From: Amycolatopsis tolypomycina
GTDB taxonomy: Bacteria > Actinomycetota > Actinomycetes > Mycobacteriales > Pseudonocardiaceae
NCBI RefSeq assembly: GCF_900105945.1
Contig: NZ_FNSO01000004.1
Location: 5,332,001-5,396,000, forward strand
Direction of reading: 5' to 3'
DNA length: 64,000 nt
How positions within the stretch are numbered: the first letter of the stretch is position 1; the number at the start of each line of letters is the position of its first letter. This document shows positions 35,204 through 44,871 of the stretch, one piece after another. Made by a program: the position numbers and the translations under genes. The notes below the pieces were generated by a model that searched no databases, had not been told where the DNA came from, and saw nothing but the letters and a program-made list of their open reading frames with translations.

Positions 35204-37945
35204 CTAGTGCGCGGCTTCGTTCCACGACCGGCCGTAGCCGACCGACACCTCGAGCGGCACGGCCAGGGCGTACGCCGAGCCCATGCCGTCGCGCACCAGC
35301 TTCTCCAGCTGTTCCTTCTCCCCGTCCGCGACTTCGAGCACCAGTTCGTCGTGGACCTGCAGCAGGATCCGGCTCTTCAGCTTCGCCTCGACCAGCGCGC
35401 GGTGGACGTTGAGCATCGCGACCTTGATGATGTCGGCCGCGCTGCCCTGGATCGGGGCGTTGAGCGCCATCCGCTCGGCCATCTCGCGACGCTGGCGGTT
35501 GTCGCTGTTGAGGTCGGGCAGGTAGCGGCGGCGGCCGAAGATCGTCTCCGTGTACCCGCACTTCGCCGCTTCGCCGACCACCGAGTGGAGGTAGTCGCTG
35601 ATGCCGCCGAAGCGGGCGAAGTACGCCTCCATCTGCTCCTTGGCTTCCTCGGTGGAAATCCGGAGCTGCTGGGAGAGCCCGTACGCCGACAGCCCGTACG
35701 CCAGGCCGTACGACATCGCCTTGACGCGGTAGCGCAGTTCGGGCGTGATCTCCTCCGGCGGCATCGAGAACGCCCGCGACGCGACGAACGTGTGCAGGTC
35801 CTCGCCGCTGTTGAACGCCTCGATGAGCCCCTCGTCCTTCGAGAGGTGCGCCATGATCCGCATTTCGATCTGGCTGTAGTCCGCGGTCATCAGCTCGGTG
35901 TAGCCCTCGCCGACGACGAAGGCGTCGCGGATGCGGCGGCCCTCTTCGGTGCGGACCGGGATGTTCTGCAGGTTCGGCTCGGTCGAGGACAGCCGGCCGG
36001 TGGCGGCGATCGTCTGCAGCAGCGTGGTGTGGATGCGGCCGTCGTCGGCGACGGACTTGATCAGGCCCTCGACCGTGGTGCGGAGCTTCGTCGCGTCCCG
36101 GTGCTCCAGCATGTGCTGCAGGAACGGGTGCTCGGTCTTCTCGAACAGGCCCTGCAGCGCCTCGGCGTCGGTGGTGTAGCCGGTCTTGGTGCGCTTGGTC
36201 TTCGGCATGCCGAGCTCGTCGAACAGCACGACCTGAAGCTGCTTCGGGGAGCCGAGGTTGATCTGCTTGCCGATCACCGCGTACGCCTCTTCGGCGGCCT
36301 GCGTGACGCGCGAAAGGTAATGCGCCTCCAGCGAGGTGAGCTGTTCGAGGTCGACGGCGACGCCGGCGATCTCCAGCTCGGTGATGACCTCCAGCAGCGG
36401 CAGCTCGAGTTCGGCGAGCAGCTTCGCGCCGCCGATCTCCCCGAGTTCCTTCTCGAGCGCGCCGGCCAGCTCGAAGATCGCGCGGGCTTTTACCAGCTCC
36501 TCCTGGATCTCTTTCTGTTCCAGGCCTTCCGCGCCGCCGTCGAGCAGGGACAGCTGCCCGTCGCCGCCGTCGGTTTCCGAGCGCAGCTCGCGGTGCAGGT
36601 AGCGCAGGGCGAGGTCGTCGAGCTCGAACGTGCGCTGCCCGGGGCGGACCAGGTACGCGGCGAGCGCGGTGTCCATGGCGAGCCCGGCGACGGCCCAGCC
36701 GCGGGCGCGGATCGCGTGCAGCGGAACCTTGAGGTCGTGGCCGGTCTTGCGGATCTTCGGGTCGGCGAGCCACGCGGCGAGCGCGGCGTCGTCGGCCTGG
36801 TCCATCGCCGTGACGTCGACGTACGCGCCTTCGCCGTCGGCCGCCGCGAAGGCGACCGCGCGCAGGTCGGACCGGACCGAGGTGCCCACGGTGCGGAAGG
36901 ACAGGGCCACCGGCTCGCCCGGGCCCGCGTGCGCGGTCAGCCACGCGCCCAGCGCGCCGGGTGCCAGCGCGGCCCCGGAGACCTCGAAGCCTTCGTCGGC
37001 CTCCGGCTCGGCGCTCTGCAGCGTCGCGAACAGCCTGTCGCGCAGGACGCGGAACTCGAGCTCGTCGAACAGCGCGTGCACCGCTTCGCGGTCCCACGGG
37101 CGCAGCTCGAGCCCGGACGGCGCGACCTCCAGCTCGACGTCGCGGATCAGCTGGGTGAGCTGCCGGTTGAGCTGCACCGAGGACAGGTGCGCCCGCAGCG
37201 CGTCCCCGACCTTGCCCTTGACCTCGTCGACGCGGTCGACGAGGTCGTCGAGCGAGCCGAACTGCTTGATCCACTTGGCCGCGGTCTTCTCGCCGACGCC
37301 CGGGATGCTCGGCAGGTTGTCCGAAGGGTCGCCGCGCAGCGCGGCGAAGTCCGGGTACTGCTGCGGGGTGAGCCCGTACTTCTCCTCGACGGCGTCCGGG
37401 GTGAACCGGGTCATCTCCGAGACGCCGCGCTTCGGGTACAGCACGGTGACGTGCTCGGTGACCAGCTGCAGCGCGTCGCGGTCGCCGGTACAGATGAGGA
37501 CGTCGAAGCCGTCCGCCGTCGCCTGCGTGGTGAGCGTGGCGATAATGTCGTCGGCTTCGAAGTTCTCCTTCACCAGTGACGGGATGCCGAGCACCCGCAG
37601 CACGTCCTTGACCAGGTCGACCTGGCCGCGGAACTCGTCCGGCGTGGTGCTGCGGTTGGCCTTGTACTCGGCGTACGTCTCCGAGCGGAAGGTCTTGCGC
37701 GAGAGGTCGAACGCCACCGCGAGGTGGGTCGGCGCTTCGTCGCGCAGGAGGTTGATGAGCATCGAGGTGAAGCCGAAGACCGCGTTCGTGACCTGGCCGG
37801 TCTTCGTCTTGAAGTTCTCCGCGGGCAGGGCGAAGAACGCGCGGTAGGCCATGGAATGACCGTCGATCAGCAGCAGCTTCGGCCGCTCGGCGGTGGCGGT
37901 GGTTCCTGTGGCGTTGGCAACGGTCGTCTTCTCACTCGGGCTCAC
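35204..37945 (-). CDS. polA: DNA polymerase I
   Basis: A 913-residue family A polymerase. The N-terminal 5'-nuclease has LLLIDGHSMAYRAFFALP, ICTGDRDALQL and GVGEKTAAKWI. The middle is the degenerate 3'-5' exonuclease region, without the full acidic set, as in actinobacteria. The polymerase domain has motif A MTADYSQIEMRIMAHLS, the O-helix RYRVKAMSYGLAYGLSAYGL, and motif C LLQVHDELVLEV. It fills gaps in repair and removes Okazaki primers. The GTG at 37,945 (VSPSEKTTVANATG) is favoured over a longer frame. Confidence 0.97.
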   Translation of the reverse strand: MSPSEKTTVANATGTTATAERPKLLLIDGHSMAYRAFFALPAENFKTKTGQVTNAVFGFTSMLINLLRDEAPTHLAVAFDLSRKTFRSETYAEYKANRSTTPDEFRGQVDLVKDVLRVLGIPSLVKENFEADDIIATLTTQATADGFDVLICTGDRDALQLVTEHVTVLYPKRGVSEMTRFTPDAVEEKYGLTPQQYPDFAALRGDPSDNLPSIPGVGEKTAAKWIKQFGSLDDLVDRVDEVKGKVGDALRAHLSSVQLNRQLTQLIRDVELEVAPSGLELRPWDREAVHALFDELEFRVLRDRLFATLQSAEPEADEGFEVSGAALAPGALGAWLTAHAGPGEPVALSFRTVGTSVRSDLRAVAFAAADGEGAYVDVTAMDQADDAALAAWLADPKIRKTGHDLKVPLHAIRARGWAVAGLAMDTALAAYLVRPGQRTFELDDLALRYLHRELRSETDGGDGQLSLLDGGAEGLEQKEIQEELVKARAIFELAGALEKELGEIGGAKLLAELELPLLEVITELEIAGVAVDLEQLTSLEAHYLSRVTQAAEEAYAVIGKQINLGSPKQLQVVLFDELGMPKTKRTKTGYTTDAEALQGLFEKTEHPFLQHMLEHRDATKLRTTVEGLIKSVADDGRIHTTLLQTIAATGRLSSTEPNLQNIPVRTEEGRRIRDAFVVGEGYTELMTADYSQIEMRIMAHLSKDEGLIEAFNSGEDLHTFVASRAFSMPPEEITPELRYRVKAMSYGLAYGLSAYGLSQQLRISTEEAKEQMEAYFARFGGISDYLHSVVGEAAKCGYTETIFGRRRYLPDLNSDNRQRREMAERMALNAPIQGSAADIIKVAMLNVHRALVEAKLKSRILLQVHDELVLEVADGEKEQLEKLVRDGMGSAYALAVPLEVSVGYGRSWNEAAH

Positions 37946-37969
37946 GGGGCCGAGTCTAGGCTGAGGGTC

Positions 37970-37987
37970 CGACACTCTTACGTGTCG
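37970..37987. promoter_or_regulatory. Inverted repeat between polA and the thioesterase gene
   Basis: CGACAC-TCTTAC-GTGTCG is a perfect 6-bp inverted repeat in the 60-base divergent spacer. It ends about 20 bases before the thioesterase GTG, whose ribosome binding site is AGGAAGAGGAG. It is a candidate operator for either gene; no binding protein is indicated. Confidence 0.35.
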
Positions 37988-38007
37988 CATAGGAAGAGGA
38001 GCTTTGC

Positions 38008-38448
38008 GTGACCGACGGTGCCGTCCCCATCGACGTGGACCGGTTGGCCGGCATCGACCCGGCGGCGGCCGACCAGCAACTGAACGACAAGATCGGCATG
38101 CAGCTGATCGAAGCGACCCCCGAGCGCGTGATCGGCACGATGCCGGTCGAGGGCAACCTCCAGCCGTACGGCCTGCTGCACGGCGGCGCGAACGCCGTGC
38201 TCGCCGAAGCGCTGGGCTCGACGGTCGCGGCGCTCAACGCCGGCCCCGGCCGGGCGGCGATGGGCCTGGAGCTGTCCTGCACGCACCACCGGGCCGTGCG
38301 CTCGGGCAAGGTGACCGGGGTGGCGACGCCGCTGCACATCGGCCGCGGCACGATCACCGCGGAGATCGTGCTGACCGACGACGAGGGCCGCCGCACCTGC
38401 ACCGCGCGGCTCACCTGCGTCGTCCGGGACCGGCCGCCGGGCGCCTGA
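38008..38448 (+). CDS. PaaI family (hotdog fold) thioesterase
   Basis: A 146-residue hotdog thioesterase. The catalytic loop PYGLLHGGANAVLAEALGS carries the typical HGG followed by the acidic residue, and GKVTGVATPLHIGRGTITAEI is the second half. It hydrolyses acyl-CoAs, probably aryl or short/medium-chain. The GTG at 38,008 follows AGGAAGAGGAGC. It is divergent from polA; a thioesterase in this place recurs in actinobacteria. Confidence 0.9.
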   Translation: MTDGAVPIDVDRLAGIDPAAADQQLNDKIGMQLIEATPERVIGTMPVEGNLQPYGLLHGGANAVLAEALGSTVAALNAGPGRAAMGLELSCTHHRAVRSGKVTGVATPLHIGRGTITAEIVLTDDEGRRTCTARLTCVVRDRPPGA

Positions 38449-38454
38449 GCCCCC

Positions 38455-39426
38455 GTGGACCTCGACGTCGCCCAGGTCCGGGCGTTCGTGGTGACCGCGG
38501 AGCACCGGCACTTCGGGCGGGCCGCCCAGGCGCTGTTCCTCACTCAGCAGGCGTTGTCGAAGCGGATCCGGAAGCTCGAAGACGCGCTCTCGGTGCCGTT
38601 GTTCCTGCGCACGCCCCGCTCGGTGGAGCTGACCGCCGACGGCGAACGGTTCCTGCCGCACGCGCGCGAGCTGGTCCGGGTGGCCGACGCGGCGGTGGCC
38701 GCGATGGGCGCCGACGACCGGCCGCTGCGCCTCGACCTGGTCGACCACCGCCTCGCCCCCATGTCGCTGCTGCGCCGGCTCGCCGCGCACGAGCCGGGCC
38801 TGCGCATCGACCGCGTCGCCGGCCGCGGGTTCGCGAACGCGATCGACCCGCTGCTGTCCGGGGAGCTCGACGCCGCCTTCGGCCGGGTGTCCGGCTGCGG
38901 GCGGCCGCTGCCGGACGAGCTGGAGCACCGGCCGGTCCGGCTCGAACCGCTGGTCGCCCTGCTCGCGCCGGAGCACCCCCTCGCCGTGCAGGACGTTATA
39001 CGCCTCGACGAGCTGCGTGCCGACGGGATCTGGCTGCCCGGGCTGGGGGGTCCCGCGGAATGGCTGTCCTACCTGCGGGAGCTGTGCGAGGAGTTCGGCC
39101 TGCCGATCGACGACTCCGGCGTCAGCTACGACCTGCGGCACACCCTCGAGCAGACGCGGTACGGCAAGCGGCGCGTCACCCTGGCCGGCGCCGACATGGA
39201 ACTGGCGCCCGATCTGAACCTGAAGGTGCTGCCGTTCGAGCCGTCCCCGCTGTTCCCGTGGTCGCTGGTCTGGCGGCGCGGCAAGGCGAGCCCGGCGCTG
39301 CGCCGGCTGCTGGCGCTGGCCGGGCGCACCAGCCGTGACGAGGACTGGTGCGCCTACGACCCCGAGCACGCCTGGCTGCCGGCCGGCGACGTCAGCCTCG
39401 CCACCGCCGCGAGAACCACGCGCTGA
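38455..39426 (+). CDS. LysR family transcriptional regulator
   Basis: A 323-residue LysR protein: HTH QVRAFVVTAEHRHFGRAAQALFLTQQALSKRIRKLEDALSVPLF at the N-terminus, then a periplasmic-binding-like effector domain. It begins with GTG 6 bases after the thioesterase stop, so both may be cotranscribed. It overlaps the convergent hydrolase gene by 35 bases. LysR genes usually control a divergent neighbour; none is obvious here. Confidence 0.92.
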   Translation: MDLDVAQVRAFVVTAEHRHFGRAAQALFLTQQALSKRIRKLEDALSVPLFLRTPRSVELTADGERFLPHARELVRVADAAVAAMGADDRPLRLDLVDHRLAPMSLLRRLAAHEPGLRIDRVAGRGFANAIDPLLSGELDAAFGRVSGCGRPLPDELEHRPVRLEPLVALLAPEHPLAVQDVIRLDELRADGIWLPGLGGPAEWLSYLRELCEEFGLPIDDSGVSYDLRHTLEQTRYGKRRVTLAGADMELAPDLNLKVLPFEPSPLFPWSLVWRRGKASPALRRLLALAGRTSRDEDWCAYDPEHAWLPAGDVSLATAARTTR

Positions 39427-40162
39427 ACGCCGCGTCGACGCCGGCCGCGCCCGCCGACCCCGGCGGGAAGTCGTGCGCCATGCCCTCGACCGTCACCAGC
39501 TCGCCGCCCACCTTCGCGTGCAGCGCCGCCGCGGGCTCGCGCACGGCGATGTCGTCGTCGGCGCCGGTGACGAGCAGCAGCGGCGCGGTCAGCTCGGCGG
39601 CCCGGTCCACGTAGTCGTGGCGCGCGGCGACCGCGCGGGACCGCTCGGTCCACGAGTAGGTCACGCCGAACCGCCGTTCGTTGGCGGCGATCATCGGCGC
39701 GAGCTGGACGACCGGGCTGGCCACCGCGGCGGCCGCGATCGCCGCGTCGCCGCGCGCCAGCACCTCCAGCGCCACGATCGCGCCTGCCGAACCGCCGAAC
39801 ACCCCGAGCGGCCCGGTCGCGCCCGGCAGCCGGTCGCGCAGCTCGGCCAGCGCGGCCGGGAACTCGTCCGCGGCCTGCGCCGTCACCGGCTCGAAGATGT
39901 TGAGGACGGCGTCCTCGCTCGCCCGCCGGAAGACCTCTTCGGGACCGCCATCGGGCAGCCGCGCCCCGGACAGCGGCAGCCCGAGGTACACCCGCCACGC
40001 CTGCAGGCCCGCCATCGGGACGGCCGCCGCCATCGCCTGTTCGCTCGACGGCTCGTCCATCAGGTGCCAGCCCGCCAGCAGCGCGGCCGGTGCGGCCGGG
40101 TCCGCCGGCGCCGCAGCCACGAACGGCACGCCCGCCGCGACGCCCTCGATCAGCTCGCTCAT
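39392..40162 (-). CDS. Alpha/beta hydrolase family protein
   Basis: A 256-residue alpha/beta hydrolase. The nucleophile elbow is FGGSAGAIVALEV near residue 122, the Asp lies in LLVTGADDDIAV, and the His in EGMAHDFPP. An unusual N-terminal half contains HLMDEPSSEQAMAAAVPMAGLQAWRVYLGLPLSGARLP, as in dienelactone-hydrolase-like or prolyl-oligopeptidase-type small hydrolases. No signal peptide. The ATG at 40,162 is preceded by AAGGGAGAGACGG. Substrate unknown. Confidence 0.85.
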   Translation of the reverse strand: MSELIEGVAAGVPFVAAAPADPAAPAALLAGWHLMDEPSSEQAMAAAVPMAGLQAWRVYLGLPLSGARLPDGGPEEVFRRASEDAVLNIFEPVTAQAADEFPAALAELRDRLPGATGPLGVFGGSAGAIVALEVLARGDAAIAAAAVASPVVQLAPMIAANERRFGVTYSWTERSRAVAARHDYVDRAAELTAPLLLVTGADDDIAVREPAAALHAKVGGELVTVEGMAHDFPPGSAGAAGVDAAFSAWFSRRWRG

Positions 40163-40705
40163 CCGTCTCTCCCTTGTCTTCTCGGTGGTCTCCAGCCAAC
40201 AGCCGGGGAGGGGGACGGGTCCAACAGCCGTTCCGGCGGCCACGACAACCGTTGGTTGTGGTGACCGGCCCCGCCCGCGCGGCCTTTCGGGCAGACCTGT
40301 CAGAAGGGGGTGGTCCGTTCGGCCGCCCGAACCGGACGTAAGGTGCATCCCTACGGCGGTGCCCGCACCGCCACGACCTCGTCAGGGTGAACAGCGGGTC
40401 ACCGGGAAAGGGGCCACGCTCCGGTCGCCGAAATGGGCGATGACATACCGGTGAAACACGGCTGTCACCCATTCGCAGAACGAGCTCCGATACTTAGCAT
40501 CGCTGCGTGACCAGCGGCGGGCCGTCGGGAAACTTTGTTCGCCTTTTCGTGCAATTCGTGTCGGTTGCGATCGTCACGATGTGGACACAGAGTAGTGAGG
40601 CTGCCTGTGCACAAGACGGCCGAGAGGGATATCTTCCTGCCCTAACCTAGCCCCTGTGTCGGGGGCAACGCCTACCGGCGGCTGGTTGGTCATGGGAGGT
40701 AGTCG
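40163..40705. other. Intergenic region upstream of the liv operon
   Basis: About 540 bases without a credible gene. It contains an inverted repeat ACAACC-GTT-GGTTGT (40,245-40,259). The part from about 40,440 to 40,690 is distinctly more AT-rich, as expected for a promoter region. A long leader seems likely. No operator can be assigned with confidence. Confidence 0.5.
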
Positions 40706-41869
40706 GTGTCAGGAGTGCGTTTTGGACGGGTTCTCGCCCTCGCAGCGGCGACGTCGCTCGCGCTGGCGGGCTGCGCCGGTGGCGGCTCGTCCAGCAACAG
40801 CGGTGACGGCAGCACGCTGAAGATCGGGTTCATGGGCGACCTGACCGGTGAGAACTCCGGGATCGTGATCCCGCCCAACAACGGGGCGAAGCTCGCCATC
40901 GACGAGTACAACGCCACGAACCCCAAGGTCAAGCTCGAGCTGAAGAACTACGACAGCCAGGGCAAGCCCGACCAGGCGACCTCGCTGATCACCACGGCGA
41001 TCGGCTCGGACAAGATCACCGCGCTGATCGGCCCGGCCTTCTCCGGCGAGTCGAAGGCCATCGGCGGCCAGCTCGAGCAGAACAAGGTCCCGAGTGTCTC
41101 GCCGTCGGCGACGAACCCGGGCCTGGCGAAGAACAACTGGTCGTACTGGCACCGCGTCGTGGCGAACGACGACGACCAGGGTCCCGCCATCGCGAACTTC
41201 CTGATCACGGCGAAGTCGCCGAAGAAGGCGTTCGTCATCTCGGACGACCAGGAGTACAGCGTCGGCCTCGCGGACGCGTTCGAGAAGACCTTCAAGGAGA
41301 AGGGCGTCACGGTCGAGCGCGACAAGTTCCCGAAGGACGCGCCGGACTACTCCTCGACCGTGCAGAAGGTCAAGGCCGCGAACCCGGACATCATCACCTT
41401 CGGTGGCTACTACGCGCAGGGCGGCCCGCTGCTCAAGCAGCTGCGTGACGGCGGTGTGAAGGCCATCTTCGCCACCGGTGACGGTTCGCTCGACCCGCAG
41501 CTGGTCTCGGCCGCGGGTGCCCCGGCCGCCGAGGGCGCGGTCATCGGCTGCCCGTGCAACATCCCGGACGCCGGCACCACCGACGAGTTCGCCACCAAGT
41601 ACAAGGCCAAGTTCAACGTCGCCCCGGCGATCTACGCCACCGAGGGTTACGACGCCGCGACCGCCATCATCAACGCGGTCAAGGCGGGCAACACCACCGG
41701 CGAGACGATCAACAACTTCCTGAAGACCGTGGACTTCAAGGGCGTCTCGAAGCAGATCAAGTTCAAGGCGAACGGTGAGCCCGAGACCGCCGCGATCAAC
41801 GTCTACCAGGTCGTCGGCGGCGTCATCAAGAACCTCGGCGCGTCGACCGAAGCCAAGATCACCGGCTGA
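40706..41869 (+). CDS. livK: Branched-chain amino-acid type ABC transporter substrate-binding lipoprotein
   Basis: A 387-residue lipoprotein. Signal peptide with lipobox LALAGC (lipidated Cys23) then a Leu/Ile/Val-binding-protein fold (IGFMGDLTGENSGIVIPPNNGAKLAIDEYN; PSVSPSATNPGL; DDQEYSVGLADAFEKTF). It is tethered outside the membrane and delivers ligand to LivHM. The GTG start follows GGGAGGTAGTC. First gene of a complete five-gene operon. Ligand may be branched-chain amino acids or a related amide or urea compound. Confidence 0.93.
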   Translation: MSGVRFGRVLALAAATSLALAGCAGGGSSSNSGDGSTLKIGFMGDLTGENSGIVIPPNNGAKLAIDEYNATNPKVKLELKNYDSQGKPDQATSLITTAIGSDKITALIGPAFSGESKAIGGQLEQNKVPSVSPSATNPGLAKNNWSYWHRVVANDDDQGPAIANFLITAKSPKKAFVISDDQEYSVGLADAFEKTFKEKGVTVERDKFPKDAPDYSSTVQKVKAANPDIITFGGYYAQGGPLLKQLRDGGVKAIFATGDGSLDPQLVSAAGAPAAEGAVIGCPCNIPDAGTTDEFATKYKAKFNVAPAIYATEGYDAATAIINAVKAGNTTGETINNFLKTVDFKGVSKQIKFKANGEPETAAINVYQVVGGVIKNLGASTEAKITG

Positions 41870-41978
41870 CGCAACAGGGAACAGCACTGCACGGGAGCGG
41901 GGGCTCTGTGATCACCACAGCACCCCCGCTCCCGGCCCATATCCCTGTCCTCGCCCTGTCTCGTAAGGCGCTCACGTC

Positions 41979-42947
41979 ATGTTGCAGACCCTGCAAGACC
42001 AGTTCCTCGGCAGCACCATCGGCGGACTGGTTCTCGGCTCCATCTACGCCCTCGTCGCCCTCGGCTACACAATGGTCTACGGCGTCCTGCGGCTGATCAA
42101 CTTCGCCCACTCCGAAATCTTCATGATCGGGACGATGACGTCCCTGTTCATCCTGGCCAGCATCGCCACCTCCGGCAACATCGTGGTGGGCCTGGGCGCG
42201 ATGATCCTGCTCCTGCTCGCCCTCATGCTCGCCTCCGCGGTCGTCTCCGGCGGTTCCGCGGTCGTCCTGGAGCAGGTCGCCTACCGGCCGCTGCGCAAGC
42301 GCGGCTCGTCGAAGCTCGCGGCCCTGATCTCCGCGATCGGCGCGTCGATCTTCCTGCAGGAGCTCTTCGCCCTGATCATCATCCCCGAGGTGTTCGGCAA
42401 GTCGGGCCGCGTCCCGCAGAACGCGCCGCGGTTCGTCGACCGCGACACGCTGTTCCCGGTCGGCAACGCCGTCGTCCGCACCGACCAGGTCCTGGTCTTC
42501 ATCGGCGCGATCCTCGTCATGGTGGTGCTGGACCAGCTGGTGCGGCGCACCCGCATCGGCCGCGGCATCCGGGCCACCGCCCAGGACCCCGAGGCCGCCG
42601 TGCTGATGGGCGTCTCGATCGACCGCATCGTGCGGATCACCTTCCTGCTGGGTGGCGCGATGGCCGGTGTGGCCTCCGCGCTCTACCTGATGGAACTCGA
42701 GAACACCGGCTACCGCGTCGGGTTCGTGCTCGGGATCAAGGCGTTCACCGCGGCCGTGCTCGGCGGTATCGGCAACCTGCGCGGCGCGCTCCTCGGCGGC
42801 ATCGTGCTCGGCCTGGTCGAGAACTGGAGCGCGATCTTCCTCGGCTCCGAGTGGAAGGACGTCACGGCGTTCGTGGTCCTCGTGCTCGTGCTGATGTTCC
42901 GTCCCACCGGCATCCTCGGTGAATCCCTCCAGCGAGCTCGCGCATGA
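41979..42947 (+). CDS. livH: Branched-chain amino-acid ABC transporter permease (LivH type)
   Basis: A 322-residue permease with about eight membrane helices: GLVLGSIYALVALGYTMVYGVLRLINFAHSE near the N-terminus is diagnostic for LivH, and QDPEAAVLMGVSIDRI is the cytoplasmic coupling segment. It lies 109 bases after livK and overlaps livM by 4 bases (ATGA). Confidence 0.94.
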   Translation: MLQTLQDQFLGSTIGGLVLGSIYALVALGYTMVYGVLRLINFAHSEIFMIGTMTSLFILASIATSGNIVVGLGAMILLLLALMLASAVVSGGSAVVLEQVAYRPLRKRGSSKLAALISAIGASIFLQELFALIIIPEVFGKSGRVPQNAPRFVDRDTLFPVGNAVVRTDQVLVFIGAILVMVVLDQLVRRTRIGRGIRATAQDPEAAVLMGVSIDRIVRITFLLGGAMAGVASALYLMELENTGYRVGFVLGIKAFTAAVLGGIGNLRGALLGGIVLGLVENWSAIFLGSEWKDVTAFVVLVLVLMFRPTGILGESLQRARA

Positions 42948-44101
42948 AAGGCGACGGTGTGACTACCCAGGAAAACACTCGCCGCTCGTTCCAACCGGTG
43001 AACGGCGCGCGGGAGTGGTGGCAGCACGCGCCGATGTGGCAGCGCTACCTCGTCTACATCGCGTTGATCGTGTTCGCGCTGATCCTCCCGGCCCCCTGGA
43101 TCGGCTCGTTCATGTCGCCCGCCTCGGACTGGACGAGCGTCCTGATCTTCCCGATCGGGACGTACATCCTGCTGGCGATCGGCCTGAACATCGTGGTCGG
43201 CCTGGCCGGCATGCTGGACCTCGGGTTCGTGGCGTTCTTCGCGATCGGCGCCTACACGGTGGCGATCTTCGGCACGAAGTTCGGCTGGAACGTCTGGCCC
43301 ACGATCCTGGTCGGGATCGTGCTCGCGGCGGTGTCGGGTGTCATCCTCGGCGCACCGACCCTGCGGCTGCGCGGTGACTACCTCGCCATCGTGACGCTCG
43401 GGTTCGGCGAGATCGTCCGGATCGTCGCGCAGAACACCGACGGCATCGGCGGCGCCCGCGGCATCACCAACATCCCGCACCCGTCGCCGATCTTCGGTAT
43501 GGAGTTCCTGCTCGACCCGGCGCCGTACTACTACCTGATCCTGGTCGCGATCGTGCTGGTGATCGTGTTCTCGGTGCGGCTGCAGAAGAGCCGCGTCGGG
43601 CGCGCGTGGGCCGCGATCCGCGAGGACGAGGACGCCGCCGAGCTGATGGGCGTGCCGACGTTCAAGTTCAAGCTGCTCGCCTTCGCGATCGGCGCGATGA
43701 TCGGTGGCTTCGCGGGCGGCATCTACGCCAGCAAGGCCGTGTTCATCGCTCCGGACAACTTCCCGTTCATCCTGTCCGCGACGATCCTCGCCGCGGTCGT
43801 GCTGGGCGGCGCGGGCAACCTGCCGGGCGTCATCCTCGGCGCCTTCCTGGTGGCCTGGATCCCCGAGCGCCTCCGGTCCGTCGAGTGGCTGAAGCACCTG
43901 CTCGGCGACCGGGACCCGGCGGAGTTCCGGATCCTGCTGTTCGGCGCGGTCCTGGTGCTGATGATGGCGCTGCGACCCGAAGGCATCCTGCCGTCACGAC
44001 AACGAAAAGCCGAGCTGCGGGAAGGCACCGGCGGCATGGGCTCGCTCGGTGGCGAAGTGGCCGGACCGGGCACCGAAGCCCCGGCGGAGGTGGCCAAGTG
44101 A
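42944..44101 (+). CDS. livM: Branched-chain amino-acid ABC transporter permease (LivM type)
   Basis: A 385-residue permease with about ten helices: GLNIVVGLAGMLDLGFVAFFAIGAYT and LRLRGDYLAIVTLGFGEIVRI are LivM signatures; the coupling motif is REDEDAAELMGVPTFKFKLLAF. The C-terminal ~40 residues are hydrophilic. The ATG overlaps livH stop; the stop overlaps livG GTG. Confidence 0.94.
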   Translation: MKGDGVTTQENTRRSFQPVNGAREWWQHAPMWQRYLVYIALIVFALILPAPWIGSFMSPASDWTSVLIFPIGTYILLAIGLNIVVGLAGMLDLGFVAFFAIGAYTVAIFGTKFGWNVWPTILVGIVLAAVSGVILGAPTLRLRGDYLAIVTLGFGEIVRIVAQNTDGIGGARGITNIPHPSPIFGMEFLLDPAPYYYLILVAIVLVIVFSVRLQKSRVGRAWAAIREDEDAAELMGVPTFKFKLLAFAIGAMIGGFAGGIYASKAVFIAPDNFPFILSATILAAVVLGGAGNLPGVILGAFLVAWIPERLRSVEWLKHLLGDRDPAEFRILLFGAVLVLMMALRPEGILPSRQRKAELREGTGGMGSLGGEVAGPGTEAPAEVAK

Positions 44102-44871
44102 GTCCCTTGCTCGAGTTCGACAACATCACGATGCGCTTCGGCGGTGTCACCGCCCTGCGCGAAGTGAACGTCTCCATCAACGAAGGCGAGATCTTCGCCC
44201 TGATCGGCCCGAACGGCGCCGGCAAGACCACGGTGTTCAACGTGGTCACCGGCGTCTACCAGCCGACCGAGGGCCAGGTGCGCTTCGACGGCGACCGCAT
44301 CGACGGGATGAAGCGCTTCCAGGTCACCAAGCGCGGCATCGCCCGGACGTTCCAGAACATCCGGCTGTTCCACAACATGTCGGCGATCGAGAACGTCATG
44401 GTGGGCGCGGACGCGCACCACAAGACCGGCGCGATCGGCGCGGTGCTCGGCCTGCCGTGGCACCGCAAGGAGGAGAAGCGCGGCCGCGAGCGGGCGCGTG
44501 AGCTGCTCGACTTCGTCGGCATCGGCAAGGTGGAGCACGAGACCGCGAAGAACCTCTCCTACGGCGACCAGCGCCGGCTGGAGATCGCGCGGGCGCTCGC
44601 CACCGACCCGAAGCTGCTGCTGCTCGACGAGCCCGCGGCGGGCATGAACCCGGCGGAGAAGAACGCCCTGCAGACCCTGATCCGCAAGATCAGGGACGAC
44701 GGCCGGACCGTGCTGCTCATCGAACACGACATGGGCCTGGTCATGCACATCAGCGACCGGCTGGCCGTGCTCGACTTCGGGCAGAAGATCGCGGAAGGGC
44801 TCCCTCAGGAAGTGCAGACCAACCAGAAGGTGATCGAGGCGTACCTGGGGGTGGCCGAAGATGCTTCTTGA
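44098..44871 (+). CDS. livG: Branched-chain amino-acid ABC transporter ATPase (LivG type)
   Basis: A 257-residue ABC ATPase: Walker A GPNGAGKTT, the LivG-specific GIARTFQNIRLF segment, signature LSYGDQRRLEIARAL, Walker B LLLLDEPAAGMNP and switch His in LLIEHDMGLV. GTG start overlapping livM stop, 11-base overlap with livF. Energises uptake together with LivF. Confidence 0.95.
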   Translation: MSPLLEFDNITMRFGGVTALREVNVSINEGEIFALIGPNGAGKTTVFNVVTGVYQPTEGQVRFDGDRIDGMKRFQVTKRGIARTFQNIRLFHNMSAIENVMVGADAHHKTGAIGAVLGLPWHRKEEKRGRERARELLDFVGIGKVEHETAKNLSYGDQRRLEIARALATDPKLLLLDEPAAGMNPAEKNALQTLIRKIRDDGRTVLLIEHDMGLVMHISDRLAVLDFGQKIAEGLPQEVQTNQKVIEAYLGVAEDAS